This document shows positions 51,479 through 61,474 of a stretch of DNA of 64,000 bases, piece by piece; the first letter of the stretch is position 1; each line of letters starts with the position of its first letter. Position numbers and translations under genes: made by a program. Source of the stretch: Escherichia sp. E4742 (GTDB taxonomy: Bacteria; Pseudomonadota; Gammaproteobacteria; Enterobacterales; Enterobacteriaceae); contig NZ_CP040443.1 in assembly GCF_005843885.1 (NCBI RefSeq), positions 2,914,001-2,978,000 of the forward strand, in the 5' to 3' direction. Under the pieces are notes generated by a model that saw only the letters and a list, made by a program, of their open reading frames with translations, was not told where the DNA came from and did no database searches.

Positions 51479-52344
51479 CGACGGATCGGGATCAGCAGTT
51501 CGCAGCGCAGATTAATTGGGCGATCTCCCGCTTTGGCATCTTCTGCCGGATAGTATCGCTCAATATCCTGACCTTTACGGCGCGTCAGGTTCAGCATCGG
51601 CATACAGGTTCCGTACACCGTCAGGATAAATTCCTGTACGCCGGTTCCCAGACCTTCATAGGTAAACATCACATATTCGCCGCCCTGCAACAGCACCGGA
51701 TGCCCCGTCAGTACATAGCCGTCTGCTTGTTCCTGAGCCAACGCAGTCGTGTAGAACACCTCTTGCTCGTCGTCTTTATCCTGGCTTGGACGCGTTTCAT
51801 TCAAGCCGTAAAGTACTGGCGGAATAGTCGGCGCATTACCGAGAAAATCGTGCCAGAACTGATAACGCATTTCATGGCGGAAATCAGAGATTTGCTCTAG
51901 TGAACAGGAGTAACTCTGAGTTACGCCAATCAGCGGCGTGTCTTCCAGCGTGACAAATTTGTGCTCTGGCATGGTGAATTCACCCAGACGCAGCGGCGGG
52001 CGAATACCAAAGGCGCTCCATTCAGGAGAACGGCGGTAAAGTGCGGGAGTCTGGGCAAACTGCTTCTTGAATGCACGAGTAAATGTCTGTTGAGAGTCGA
52101 AGCGGTATTGCAGCGCAATATCCAGAATTGGGCGCGCGGTCAGGCGTAGTGCAACCGCCGATTTCGACAAACGACGAGCACGAATATACGCGCCAATAGC
52201 ATGGCCAGTGACATCTTTAAACATTCTCTGTAAGTGCCACTTGGAATAACCTGCTTTCGCCGCTACATTGTCGAGCGACAGTGGCTGATCCAGATGACCT
52301 TCCAACCAGATTAAAAGGTCGCGAATAATGCCGGCCTGATCCAT
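51475..52344 (-). CDS. rob: right oriC-binding transcriptional activator Rob
   Basis: AraC/XylS-family activator of the mar-sox-rob regulon (efflux, solvent and antibiotic tolerance). It has 289 residues. The two helix-turn-helix units are N-terminal (about 8-105; KAGYSKWHLQRMFKDVTG, then RFDSQQTFTRAFKKQF), unlike most AraC proteins, and a GyrI-like ligand domain follows (about 120-289). Convergent to gpmB with a 4-bp overlap. Confidence 0.97.
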   Translation of the reverse strand: MDQAGIIRDLLIWLEGHLDQPLSLDNVAAKAGYSKWHLQRMFKDVTGHAIGAYIRARRLSKSAVALRLTARPILDIALQYRFDSQQTFTRAFKKQFAQTPALYRRSPEWSAFGIRPPLRLGEFTMPEHKFVTLEDTPLIGVTQSYSCSLEQISDFRHEMRYQFWHDFLGNAPTIPPVLYGLNETRPSQDKDDEQEVFYTTALAQEQADGYVLTGHPVLLQGGEYVMFTYEGLGTGVQEFILTVYGTCMPMLNLTRRKGQDIERYYPAEDAKAGDRPINLRCELLIPIRR

Positions 52345-52554
52345 AAAATATCCTCATCCTTTCACAACGAGCACCTGACATCAGGTAATTGGATAATAGC
52401 ATTTTTTGCTGTTTTAGCATTCAGTGTTTTTTTCTTAGCAGAGTATGTTTTAGGTCTTGACGGAGATAAAAGAATTGAGATTTTGTTCTTAATCAATATG
52501 TTATTTATCGTGATGAACTAATTGCTCAGTGTAACTTATTAAAATGGTAACAAT

Positions 52555-53028
52555 ATGAAATACAAGCATTTGATCTTGTCCTTAAGCCTGATGATGCTGG
52601 GGCCGCTGGCTCATGCGGAAGAAATTGGTTCGGTCGACACCGTATTTAAAATGATCGGCCCGGATCACAAAATTGTCGTAGAAGCCTTTGACGATCCCGA
52701 TGTGAAAAATGTTACTTGTTATGTGAGCCGGGCGAAAACCGGCGGTATTAAAGGAGGATTAGGTCTGGCGGAAGATACTTCCGATGCGGCCATTTCCTGC
52801 CAGCAGGTAGGGCCGATTGAACTGTCGGATCGCATTAAAAACGGCAAAGCCCAGGGCGAAGTGGTGTTCAAAAAACGTACTTCTCTGGTCTTTAAGTCGT
52901 TACAAGTCGTGCGTTTCTATGACGCCAAACGCAACGCGCTCGCTTACCTGGCCTACTCCGACAAAGTTGTAGATGGGTCGCCGAAAAACGCGATTAGCGC
53001 GGTGCCTGTCATGCCGTGGCGGCAATAA
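52555..53028 (+). CDS. creA: periplasmic protein CreA
   Basis: A 157-residue protein with a signal peptide ending PLAHAEE (about 21 residues). The conserved family core includes VTCYVSRAKTGG and a second cysteine in ISCQQVG, which could form a disulfide. It is the first gene of creABCD, 12 bp before creB. The function is unknown. Confidence 0.95.
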   Translation: MKYKHLILSLSLMMLGPLAHAEEIGSVDTVFKMIGPDHKIVVEAFDDPDVKNVTCYVSRAKTGGIKGGLGLAEDTSDAAISCQQVGPIELSDRIKNGKAQGEVVFKKRTSLVFKSLQVVRFYDAKRNALAYLAYSDKVVDGSPKNAISAVPVMPWRQ

Positions 53029-53040
53029 CAGAGGCGATAT

Positions 53041-53730
53041 ATGCAACGGGAAACGGTCTGGTTAGTGGAAGACGAGCAAGGGATAGCCGACACGCTGGTC
53101 TACATGTTGCAGCAGGAAGGTTTTGCCGTCGAGGTCTTTGAGCGAGGCTTGCCGGTGCTGGATAAAGCACGCCAGCAGGTTCCCGACGTCATTATTCTCG
53201 ATGTTGGTCTGCCGGATATCAGCGGCTTTGAATTGTGCCGTCAGTTGCTGGTGATCCATCCGGCGCTACCTGTACTGTTCCTGACAGCCCGTAGTGAAGA
53301 GGTGGATCGCCTGCTTGGACTGGAAATAGGCGCAGACGACTACGTGGCTAAACCGTTTTCACCCCGCGAAGTGTGCGCCAGAGTGCGCACTTTACTGCGT
53401 CGGGTGAAGAAGTTCTCAACGCCGTCTCCCGTCATCCGTATTGGTCATTTTGAATTGAATGAACCCGCGGCGCAGATCAGCTGGTTTGACACGCCGTTAA
53501 CGCTAACACGGTATGAATTTTTGTTGCTGAAAACGTTACTCAAGTCGCCGGGCCGCGTCTGGTCCCGTCAGCAACTGATGGATAGCGTCTGGGAAGATGC
53601 GCAGGACACTTACGAGCGCACTGTCGATACTCACATTAAAACGCTGCGTGCCAAACTGCGTGCTATTAATCCCGAGCTTTCGCCGATCAATACCCATCGC
53701 GGCATGGGATACAGCCTGAGGAGCCTGTAA
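53041..53730 (+). CDS. creB: response regulator CreB
   Basis: OmpR-family regulator that responds to growth on minimal medium and fermentation of glycolytic carbon; also linked to beta-lactam response. It has 229 residues. A receiver domain with phosphoacceptor Asp54 (ILDVGLPD) and Lys near 104 is followed by a winged helix from about 128. The stop overlaps the creC ATG by 1 bp. Confidence 0.97.
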   Translation: MQRETVWLVEDEQGIADTLVYMLQQEGFAVEVFERGLPVLDKARQQVPDVIILDVGLPDISGFELCRQLLVIHPALPVLFLTARSEEVDRLLGLEIGADDYVAKPFSPREVCARVRTLLRRVKKFSTPSPVIRIGHFELNEPAAQISWFDTPLTLTRYEFLLLKTLLKSPGRVWSRQQLMDSVWEDAQDTYERTVDTHIKTLRAKLRAINPELSPINTHRGMGYSLRSL

Positions 53731-55154
53731 TGCGTATCGGCATGCGGCTGTTGCTGGGGTATTTTTTACTGGTGGCGGTAGCCGCCTGGTTCGTACTGGC
53801 TATTTTTGTCAAAGAAGTTAAACCGGGCGTGCGAAGGGCGACGGAAGGGACGTTGATCGATACGGCAACGTTGCTGGCGGAGCTGGCGCGTGCCGATTTG
53901 CTCTCTGGTGACCCAGCGCATGGGCAGTTGGCGCAGGCATTTAACCAGCTACAAAATCGCCCGTTTCGCGCCAATATCAGCGGCATCAACAAAGTACGCA
54001 ACGAATATCATGTCTATATGACTGATGCGCAGGGCAAAGTATTGTTTGATTCGGCCAATAAAGCCGTCGGGCAGGATTATTCGCGCTGGAATGATGTCTG
54101 GCTAACGTTGCGTGGTCAGTATGGTGCGCGCAGTACGTTGCAAAATCCTGCCGATCCCGAAAGTTCTGTGATGTATGTTGCCGCACCTATTATGGACGGC
54201 ACGCGGCTGGTTGGCGTTTTGAGCGTAGGCAAACCGAACGCGGCGATGGCACCGGTGATTAAACGCAGCGAGCGGCGAATTTTATGGGCGAGCGCCATTT
54301 TGCTGGGAATTGCGCTGGTGATTGGCGCAGGAATGGTTTGGTGGATCAACCGCTCCATTGCCCGACTCACTCGTTATGCCGATTCCGTTACCGACAATAA
54401 GCCCGTTCCGCTTCCTGAACTCGGCAGTAGCGAGCTGCGTAAGTTAGCGCAGGCGCTGGAAAGTATGCGCGTGAAACTGGAGGGGAAAAACTATATTGAG
54501 CAGTATGTCTACGCGTTAACTCATGAGTTGAAAAGTCCGCTGGCGGCAATTCGTGGCGCGGCGGAAATTTTACGCGAAGGTCCGCCACCGGAAGTGGTAG
54601 CCCGTTTTACCGACAATATTCTGACGCAAAACGCGCGAATGCAGGCGCTGGTGGAAACACTACTACGCCAGGCACGACTGGAGAATCGCCAGGAGGTCAT
54701 TCTTTCTGCGGTTGATGTGGCGGCTTTATTTCGCCGCGTCAGCGAAGCGCGCACCGTGCAGTTGGCAGAAAAAAATATCACTCTTAATGTTATGCCCACC
54801 GAGGTTAACGTTGCTGCTGAACCTGCGTTGTTGGAGCAGGCGCTGGGGAATTTACTGGATAACGCCATCGATTTTACCCCCGAGAGCGGTCGTATAACGC
54901 TAAGTGCCGAAGTGGATCAGGAACACGTCACGCTTAACGTGCAGGATACCGGTAGCGGTATTCCTGACTACGCGCTGTCACGTATTTTTGAGCGTTTCTA
55001 CTCTTTGCCGCGTGCGAATGGGCAAAAAAGCAGTGGTCTGGGGCTGGCGTTTGTCAGTGAAGTTGCCCGTTTGCTTAATGGCGAAGTCACGTTGCGCAAC
55101 GTGCCGGAAGGCGGCGTATTGGCCTTACTTCGACTTCACCGTCACTTCACATAA
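53730..55154 (+). CDS. creC: sensor histidine kinase CreC
   Basis: Inner-membrane kinase for CreB, 474 residues. TM1 (about 7-28) and TM2 (about 187-206) enclose a periplasmic sensor region; a HAMP-like segment is followed by the H-box YALTHELKSPLAAIRG with His265. The N-box (LLDNAIDF) and glycine boxes (DTGSGIPD, SSGLGLAFV) follow. The CreB binding tag for creD lies inside its last codons. Confidence 0.97.
   Translation: MRIGMRLLLGYFLLVAVAAWFVLAIFVKEVKPGVRRATEGTLIDTATLLAELARADLLSGDPAHGQLAQAFNQLQNRPFRANISGINKVRNEYHVYMTDAQGKVLFDSANKAVGQDYSRWNDVWLTLRGQYGARSTLQNPADPESSVMYVAAPIMDGTRLVGVLSVGKPNAAMAPVIKRSERRILWASAILLGIALVIGAGMVWWINRSIARLTRYADSVTDNKPVPLPELGSSELRKLAQALESMRVKLEGKNYIEQYVYALTHELKSPLAAIRGAAEILREGPPPEVVARFTDNILTQNARMQALVETLLRQARLENRQEVILSAVDVAALFRRVSEARTVQLAEKNITLNVMPTEVNVAAEPALLEQALGNLLDNAIDFTPESGRITLSAEVDQEHVTLNVQDTGSGIPDYALSRIFERFYSLPRANGQKSSGLGLAFVSEVARLLNGEVTLRNVPEGGVLALLRLHRHFT
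55135..55150 (+). promoter_or_regulatory. CreB-binding tag (cre-tag) upstream of creD
   Basis: TTCAC-CGTCAC-TTCAC matches the direct-repeat cre-tag TTCACN6TTCAC exactly. It overlaps the creC stop region and lies 62 bp before the creD ATG, so creD can be induced separately from creABC. Confidence 0.88.
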
Positions 55155-55211
55155 CTTCAAATTCTTCCCACATAGCCTTCATATCCTGTCGCCATTGCAA
55201 AGGAGAAGACT

Positions 55212-56564
55212 ATGTTGAAATCCCCCCTGTTCTGGAAAATGACCACCCTGTTTGGTGCAGTATTGCTGTTATTGATTCCGATAATGCTGATTCGACAGGT
55301 GATTGTCGAACGTGCCGATTACCGTAGCGATGTGGAAGATGCGATTCGCCAAAGTACCAGCGGGCCGCAAAAACTCGTTGGGCCGCTCATCGCTATTCCT
55401 GTGACCGAGCTTTATACGGTGCAGGAAGAGGATAAAACCGTGGAGCGGAAACGAAGTTTTATCCATTTTTGGTTACCTGAGTCGTTGATGGTTGATGGTA
55501 ATCAGAATGTGGAAGAACGGAAGATAGGTATTTATACCGGTCAGGTCTGGCACAGTGATTTAACGCTAAAAGCCGATTTTGATGTTTCGCGTCTTAGCGA
55601 ACTCGACGCGCCAAATATCACCTTAGGCAAGCCATTTATTGTGATTAGCGTCGGGGATGCGCGTGGTATTGGTGTGGTGAAAGCGCCTGAAGTTAACGGA
55701 ACAGCGCTGACCATTGAACCCGGTACCGGGTTAGAGCAAGGCGGGCAGGGCGTGCATATCCCTTTACCTGAAGGGGACTGGCGGAAGCAGAACCTGAAGC
55801 TGAATATGGCACTGAATTTAAGCGGTACCGGCGATCTTTCTGTGGTGCCTGCCGGGCGTAATAGCGAAATGACCTTAACCAGCAACTGGCCGCATCCCAG
55901 TTTTTTAGGTGATTTTTTACCAGCGAAACGAGAAATAAGTGCATCCGGTTTTCAGGCGCAATGGCAAAGTAGCTGGTTTGCCAATAATCTCGGTGAGCGT
56001 TTTGCTTCAGGCAATGATACCGGCTGGGAAAACTTCCCGGCGTTTAGCGTCGCAGTCACTACGCCTGCCGATCAGTATCAATTAACGGACCGGGCGACTA
56101 AGTACGCTATTTTGCTGATTGCGCTGACTTTTATGGCCTTCTTTGTTTTTGAAACGCTCACTGCGCAACGTTTGCACCCGATGCAATATTTGCTGGTGGG
56201 GCTGTCATTGGTGATGTTTTATTTGCTCTTGCTGGCGCTTTCTGAACACACCGGTTTTACCGTGGCATGGGTAATTGCCAGCTTGATAGGGGCATTAATG
56301 AACGGTATTTACTTGCAGGCGGTATTAAAAGGTTGGCGCAATAGCATGTTGTTTACCCTCGCGCTGTTGTTGCTGGATGGTGTGATGTGGGGACTACTCA
56401 ACTCTGCCGATAGCGCACTGTTGTTGGGAACCAGTGTGCTGGTGGTGGCGCTGGCCGGCATGATGTTTGTGACGCGGAATATCGACTGGTATGCGTTTTC
56501 ACTGCCGAAAATGAAAGCCAGTAAAGAAGTCACAACGGACGATGAGTTACGTATCTGGAAATAA
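55212..56564 (+). CDS. creD: inner membrane protein CreD
   Basis: A 450-residue protein with one N-terminal membrane helix (about 10-30), a periplasmic region of about 270 residues and five or six C-terminal helices from about 300. It is the most strongly induced CreBC target; overexpression gives colicin E2 tolerance in K-12, and homologues affect beta-lactamase induction in Aeromonas. AGGAGAAG precedes the ATG. It shares a terminator with arcA. Confidence 0.96.
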   Translation: MLKSPLFWKMTTLFGAVLLLLIPIMLIRQVIVERADYRSDVEDAIRQSTSGPQKLVGPLIAIPVTELYTVQEEDKTVERKRSFIHFWLPESLMVDGNQNVEERKIGIYTGQVWHSDLTLKADFDVSRLSELDAPNITLGKPFIVISVGDARGIGVVKAPEVNGTALTIEPGTGLEQGGQGVHIPLPEGDWRKQNLKLNMALNLSGTGDLSVVPAGRNSEMTLTSNWPHPSFLGDFLPAKREISASGFQAQWQSSWFANNLGERFASGNDTGWENFPAFSVAVTTPADQYQLTDRATKYAILLIALTFMAFFVFETLTAQRLHPMQYLLVGLSLVMFYLLLLALSEHTGFTVAWVIASLIGALMNGIYLQAVLKGWRNSMLFTLALLLLDGVMWGLLNSADSALLLGTSVLVVALAGMMFVTRNIDWYAFSLPKMKASKEVTTDDELRIWK

Positions 56565-56594
56565 AAAAACGGCGCTAAAAAGCGCCGTTTTTTT
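56563..56594. terminator. bidirectional terminator between creD and arcA
   Basis: AAAAAAACGGCGCT (56563-56576) and AGCGCCGTTTTTTT (56581-56594) form a perfect 14-bp inverted repeat around AAAA, giving a GC stem with a U-tract in both directions. Confidence 0.95.
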
Positions 56595-56612
56595 GGACGG
56601 TGGTAAAGCCGA

Positions 56613-57329
56613 TTAATCTTCCAGATCACCGCAGAAGCGATAACCTTCACCGTGAATGGTGGCGATGATTTCCGGCGTATCCGGCGTAGATTCGAAGTGT
56701 TTACGAATACGACGGATCGTCACGTCTACAGTACGGTCGTGCGGTTTTAGCTCACGGCCGGTCATTTTCTTCAGCAGTTCAGCACGAGACTGAATTTTGC
56801 CTGGGTTTTCACAGAAGTGAAGCATGGCGCGGAACTCGCTGCGCGGCAGTTTGTACTGCTCGCCATCAGGACCGATCAATGAACGGCTGTTGATGTCCAG
56901 TTCCCAACCATTGAACTTATAGCTTTCAACGCTACGACGTTCTTCGCTGACTGTACCCAGGTTCATGGTACGGGACAGCAGGTTGCGTGCACGGATGGTC
57001 AGTTCACGCGGGTTGAACGGTTTGGTGATGTAGTCATCTGCGCCGATTTCGAGGCCGAGAATTTTATCGACTTCGTTGTCACGGCCAGTCAGAAACATCA
57101 ACGCAACATTCGCCTGCTCGCGCAGTTCACGCGCTAACAGAAGACCGTTCTTACCCGGCAGATTGATATCCATGATCACCAGGTTGATGTCATATTCAGA
57201 GAGGATCTGATGCATTTCCGCGCCATCTGTCGCTTCGAAAACATCATAGCCTTCCGCTTCGAAAATACTTTTCAACGTGTTGCGTGTTACCAACTCGTCT
57301 TCAACGATAAGAATGTGCGGGGTCTGCAT
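56613..57329 (-). CDS. arcA: anoxic redox control response regulator ArcA
   Basis: OmpR-family global regulator phosphorylated by ArcB under low oxygen; represses the TCA cycle and respiratory genes. It has 238 residues. The receiver has Asp54 ([10 protein letters not shown]) and a conserved lysine in [10 protein letters not shown] winged helix follows from about 135 ([17 protein letters not shown]). Its long upstream region contains yjjY and an FNR-like box. Confidence 0.98.
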
Positions 57330-57424
57330 GTTTGCTACCTAAATTGCCAACTAAATCGAAACAGGAAGTACAAAAGTCCCTGACCTGCCTGATGCATGCT
57401 GCAAATTAACATGATCGGCGTAAC

Positions 57425-57565
57425 ATGACTAAAGTACGTAATTGCGTTCTTGATGCACTTTCCATCAACGTCAACAACATCATTAGCTTGGTCGTGGGTA
57501 CTTTCCCTCAGGACCCGACAGTGTCAAAAACGGCTGTCATCCTAACCATTTTAACAGCAACATAA
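57425..57565 (+). CDS. yjjY: small protein YjjY
   Basis: A 46-codon frame beginning ATG ACT AAA GTA, matching the annotated K-12 YjjY as I recall it. It is divergent from arcA and embedded in the arcA leader/promoter region. No strong ribosome binding site is visible (CGGCGTAAC). It may be translated or may only reflect a conserved arcA leader; I cannot decide from the sequence. Confidence 0.6.
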   Translation: MTKVRNCVLDALSINVNNIISLVVGTFPQDPTVSKTAVILTILTAT

Positions 57566-57964
57566 CAGGCTAAGACGTGCCGGACACCCAATAAAACTAC
57601 GCTTCGTTGACATATATCAAGTTCAATTGTAGCACGTTAACAGTTTGATGAAATCATCGTATCTAAATGCTAGCTTTCGTCACATTATTTTAATAATACA
57701 ACTAGTTGCCTTATACAACTAATAAACGTGGTGAATCCAATTGTCGAGATTTATTTTTTATAAAATTATCCTAAGTAAACAGAAAGATATGTAGCAATTT
57801 TTAACAATTACACCGTTAGTATAGTCAAGAAATAGTTTAGCTTTTTTTAAGTTAACTGAAGGGCTTTTTCTGCGACTTACGTTACGGATTTGTAAATTCT
57901 CTCCGCGTAATAAGTTGACATTCATCACCCTGTTCGCGGTTATTTGATCAAGAAGAGTGGCAAC
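57566..57964. other. AT-rich gap between yjjY and yjtD
   Basis: About 400 bp, markedly AT-rich. Apart from the FNR-like box at 57607-57620 I see no gene. It probably carries distal arcA promoters and the yjtD promoter. Confidence 0.5.
57607..57620 (-). promoter_or_regulatory. FNR-like box upstream of arcA
   Basis: TTGACATATATCAA matches the FNR consensus TTGAT-N4-ATCAA at 9 of 10 specified bases. It lies 278 bp upstream of the arcA start codon, beyond yjjY. FNR is known to activate arcA anaerobically. Confidence 0.65.
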
Positions 57965-58651
57965 ATGCGTATAACGATCATTCTGGTAGCACCTGCCAGA
58001 GCAGAAAATATTGGTGCAGCGGCTCGGGCGATGAAAACAATGGGATTTAGCGAGCTGCGCATTGTCGATAGCCAGGCACACCTGGAACCAGCTACCCGCT
58101 GGGTGGCGCATGGTTCTGGTGATATTATTGATAATATTAAAGTTTTTCCAACGCTGGCTGAATCGCTACACGACGTTGATTTTACCGTTGCCACCACTGC
58201 GCGCAGTCGGGCGAAATACCATTACTACGCCACGCCAATAGAACTGGTGCCGCTACTGGAGGAAAAATCGACATGGATGAACCACGCGGCGCTGGTCTTT
58301 GGTCGCGAAGATTCCGGCTTGACTAACGAAGAGTTGGCGCTTGCTGATGTCCTCACCGGCGTGCCAATGGTGGCGGATTATCCATCACTGAATTTGGGGC
58401 AGGCGGTGATGGTGTATTGCTATCAATTAGCAACATTAATACAACAACCGGTGGAATCTGCCGCAACGGCGGACCCATTTCAACTGCAGGCTTTACGTGA
58501 ACGAGCCATGTCATTGTTAACGACTCTGGCGGTGGCAGATGACACCAAACTGGTCGACTGGTTACAACAACGCATCGGGCTGTTGGAGCAACGAGACACG
58601 GCCATGTTGCATCGTTTATTGCATGATATTGAAAAAAATATCACCAAATAA
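57965..58651 (+). CDS. yjtD: SpoU-type RNA 2'-O-methyltransferase family protein YjtD (LasT)
   Basis: A 228-residue SPOUT-superfamily protein. It shows the trefoil-knot SAM-binding motifs: an N-terminal VAPARAENIGAAARAMK, the central ALVFGREDSGLTNEE, and SLNLGQAVMVYCYQL near the end of the domain. It resembles TrmJ, but the target RNA is not established. The ATG at 57965 gives the K-12 length. Upstream of the thr operon on the same strand. Confidence 0.92.
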   Translation: MRITIILVAPARAENIGAAARAMKTMGFSELRIVDSQAHLEPATRWVAHGSGDIIDNIKVFPTLAESLHDVDFTVATTARSRAKYHYYATPIELVPLLEEKSTWMNHAALVFGREDSGLTNEELALADVLTGVPMVADYPSLNLGQAVMVYCYQLATLIQQPVESAATADPFQLQALRERAMSLLTTLAVADDTKLVDWLQQRIGLLEQRDTAMLHRLLHDIEKNITK

Positions 58652-58861
58652 AAAACGACAAGGAAGGGCGTTTTCAGATTTTTATTCTGACTGCAATGGG
58701 CAATATGTCTCTGTGTGGATTAAAAAAAGAGCATCTACCAGCACTCTATGAACTGGTAACCTGCCGTGAGCAAATTAAAATTTTATTGACTTAGGTCACT
58801 AAATACTTTAACCAATATAGGCATAGCGCACAGACAGATAAAAATTACAGAGTACACAACA

Positions 58862-58930
<69 letters not shown>

Positions 58931-58950
58931 CGCGTACAGGAAACACAGAA

Positions 58951-58984
58951 AAAAGCCCGCACCTGACAGTGCGGGCTTTTTTTT
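58951..58984 (+). terminator. thr operon attenuator
   Basis: AAAAGCCCGCAC (58951-58962) and GTGCGGGCTTTT (58969-58980) form a perfect 12-bp stem with a 6-nt loop and a run of T. The competing antiterminator uses the GTGCGGGCTGA at the end of thrL. Confidence 0.97.
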
Positions 58985-59010
58985 CGACCAAAGGTAACGA
59001 GGTAACAACC

Positions 59011-61473
59011 ATGCGAGTGTTGAAGTTCGGCGGTACATCAGTGGCAAATGCAGAACGTTTTCTGCGGGTTGCCGATATTCTGGAGAGCAATGCCAGGCAG
59101 GGGCAGGTGGCCACCGTCCTCTCTGCCCCCGCCAAAATTACCAACCATCTGGTCGCAATGATTGAAAAAACCATTAGCGGTCAGGATGCTTTACCCAATA
59201 TCAGCGATGCCGAACGTATTTTTGCCGAACTTCTGACGGGACTCGCCGCCGCCCAACCGGGATTTCCACTGGCGCAATTGAAAGCGTTCGTTGATCAAGA
59301 ATTTGCCCAAATCAAACATGTCCTGCATGGCATTAGCTTGTTGGGGCAATGCCCGGACAGCATCAACGCCGCGCTGATTTGCCGTGGTGAAAAAATGTCG
59401 ATCGCCATTATGGCCGGGGTACTGGAAGCGCGTGGCCACAACGTTACCGTTATCGATCCGGTCGAAAAGCTGCTGGCAATCGGTCATTACCTCGAATCTA
59501 CGGTCGATATTGCTGAGTCCACCCGCCGTATTGCGGCAAGCCGCATTCCGGCTGACCACATGGTGCTGATGGCTGGTTTTACCGCCGGTAATGAAAAAGG
59601 TGAGCTGGTGGTGCTGGGACGTAACGGTTCTGACTACTCCGCCGCGGTACTGGCCGCCTGTTTACGCGCCGATTGCTGCGAGATCTGGACGGATGTCGAC
59701 GGTGTCTATACTTGCGACCCGCGTCAGGTACCCGATGCGAGGCTGTTGAAGTCGATGTCGTACCAGGAAGCGATGGAGCTTTCCTACTTCGGCGCTAAAG
59801 TTCTTCACCCTCGCACCATTACCCCTATCGCTCAGTTCCAGATCCCTTGCCTGATTAAAAATACCGGAAATCCTCAAGCACCAGGTACGCTCATTGGCGC
59901 CAGCCGTGATGAAGATGAATTACCGGTCAAGGGCATTTCCAATCTGAATAACATGGCAATGTTCAGCGTTTCTGGTCCGGGGATGAAAGGGATGGTCGGC
60001 ATGGCGGCGCGCGTCTTTGCGGCAATGTCACGCGCCCGCATTTCCGTGGTGCTGATTACGCAATCATCTTCCGAATACAGTATCAGTTTCTGCGTACCAC
60101 AAAGCGACTGTGCGCGTGCTGAACGCGCGATGCAGGAAGAGTTCTACCTGGAACTGAAAGAAGGTTTGCTGGAGCCGCTGGCGGTCACTGAACGGCTGGC
60201 CATTATCTCGGTTGTGGGCGATGGTATGCGCACCTTGCGTGGGATCTCGGCGAAATTCTTTGCCGCACTGGCCCGCGCCAACATCAACATTGTCGCCATT
60301 GCTCAAGGGTCTTCTGAACGCTCAATCTCTGTCGTGGTAAATAACGATGATGCGACCACTGGCGTACGCGTTACCCACCAGATGCTGTTCAATACCGATC
60401 AGGTTATCGAAGTGTTTGTGATTGGCGTCGGTGGCGTTGGCGGCGCGCTGCTGGAGCAACTGAAGCGTCAGCAAAGCTGGCTGAAGAACAAACACATCGA
60501 TTTACGTGTTTGCGGCGTTGCTAACTCGAAGGCGCTGCTGACTAATGTGCATGGCCTTAACCTGGATAACTGGCAGGAAGAACTGGCGCAAGCCAAAGAG
60601 CCGTTCAACCTTGGGCGCTTAATTCGCCTGGTGAAAGAATATCATTTGCTGAATCCGGTGATTGTCGATTGCACTTCCAGCCAGGCGGTGGCGGATCAAT
60701 ATGCCGACTTCCTGCGCGAAGGTTTCCACGTGGTGACCCCGAACAAAAAGGCCAACACCTCGTCGATGGATTACTACCATCAGCTGCGTTACGCGGCGGA
60801 AAAATCACGGCGTAAATTCCTTTATGACACCAACGTCGGTGCGGGGTTGCCGGTTATTGAGAACTTGCAAAACCTGCTCAACGCGGGTGATGAATTGATG
60901 AAATTCTCTGGCATTCTTTCTGGTTCGCTTTCTTTCATCTTCGGTAAGTTAGACGAAGGGATGAGCTTCTCCGAGGCCACCACGCTGGCAAGAGAAATGG
61001 GCTATACCGAACCGGACCCGCGTGATGATCTTTCTGGTATGGATGTGGCGCGCAAGCTATTGATTCTCGCTCGTGAAACAGGACGATCACTGGAACTGGC
61101 GGATATCGAAATCGAATCTGTGCTGCCCGCAGAGTTTAACGCCGAGGGTGATGTTGCAGCTTTTATGGCGAATCTGTCACAGCTCGACGATCTCTTTGCC
61201 GCGCGCGTGGCGAAGGCCCGTGATGAAGGAAAAGTTTTGCGCTATGTTGGCAATATTGATGAAGATGGCGTCTGCCGCGTGAAGATTGCCGAAGTGGATG
61301 GTAATGATCCGCTGTTCAAAGTGAAAAATGGCGAAAACGCCCTGGCCTTCTATAGCCACTATTATCAGCCGCTGCCGTTGGTTCTGCGCGGATATGGTGC
61401 GGGTAATGACGTTACAGCTGCCGGTGTCTTTGCCGATCTGCTGCGCACCCTCTCATGGAAGTTAGGAGTCTAA
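59011..61473 (+). CDS. thrA: aspartokinase I / homoserine dehydrogenase I
   Basis: Bifunctional enzyme catalysing the first and third steps of threonine synthesis. It has 820 residues. The aspartokinase domain begins KFGGTSVAN and carries tandem ACT regions (about 315-460) for threonine feedback inhibition. The homoserine dehydrogenase domain starts near 465 with the NAD(P) motif IGVGGVGGALL and includes TPNKKANT and NVGAGLPV. I use the ATG at 59011 after AGGTAACGAGG. Confidence 0.98.
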   Translation: MRVLKFGGTSVANAERFLRVADILESNARQGQVATVLSAPAKITNHLVAMIEKTISGQDALPNISDAERIFAELLTGLAAAQPGFPLAQLKAFVDQEFAQIKHVLHGISLLGQCPDSINAALICRGEKMSIAIMAGVLEARGHNVTVIDPVEKLLAIGHYLESTVDIAESTRRIAASRIPADHMVLMAGFTAGNEKGELVVLGRNGSDYSAAVLAACLRADCCEIWTDVDGVYTCDPRQVPDARLLKSMSYQEAMELSYFGAKVLHPRTITPIAQFQIPCLIKNTGNPQAPGTLIGASRDEDELPVKGISNLNNMAMFSVSGPGMKGMVGMAARVFAAMSRARISVVLITQSSSEYSISFCVPQSDCARAERAMQEEFYLELKEGLLEPLAVTERLAIISVVGDGMRTLRGISAKFFAALARANINIVAIAQGSSERSISVVVNNDDATTGVRVTHQMLFNTDQVIEVFVIGVGGVGGALLEQLKRQQSWLKNKHIDLRVCGVANSKALLTNVHGLNLDNWQEELAQAKEPFNLGRLIRLVKEYHLLNPVIVDCTSSQAVADQYADFLREGFHVVTPNKKANTSSMDYYHQLRYAAEKSRRKFLYDTNVGAGLPVIENLQNLLNAGDELMKFSGILSGSLSFIFGKLDEGMSFSEATTLAREMGYTEPDPRDDLSGMDVARKLLILARETGRSLELADIEIESVLPAEFNAEGDVAAFMANLSQLDDLFAARVAKARDEGKVLRYVGNIDEDGVCRVKIAEVDGNDPLFKVKNGENALAFYSHYYQPLPLVLRGYGAGNDVTAAGVFADLLRTLSWKLGV

Positions 61474-61474
61474 A

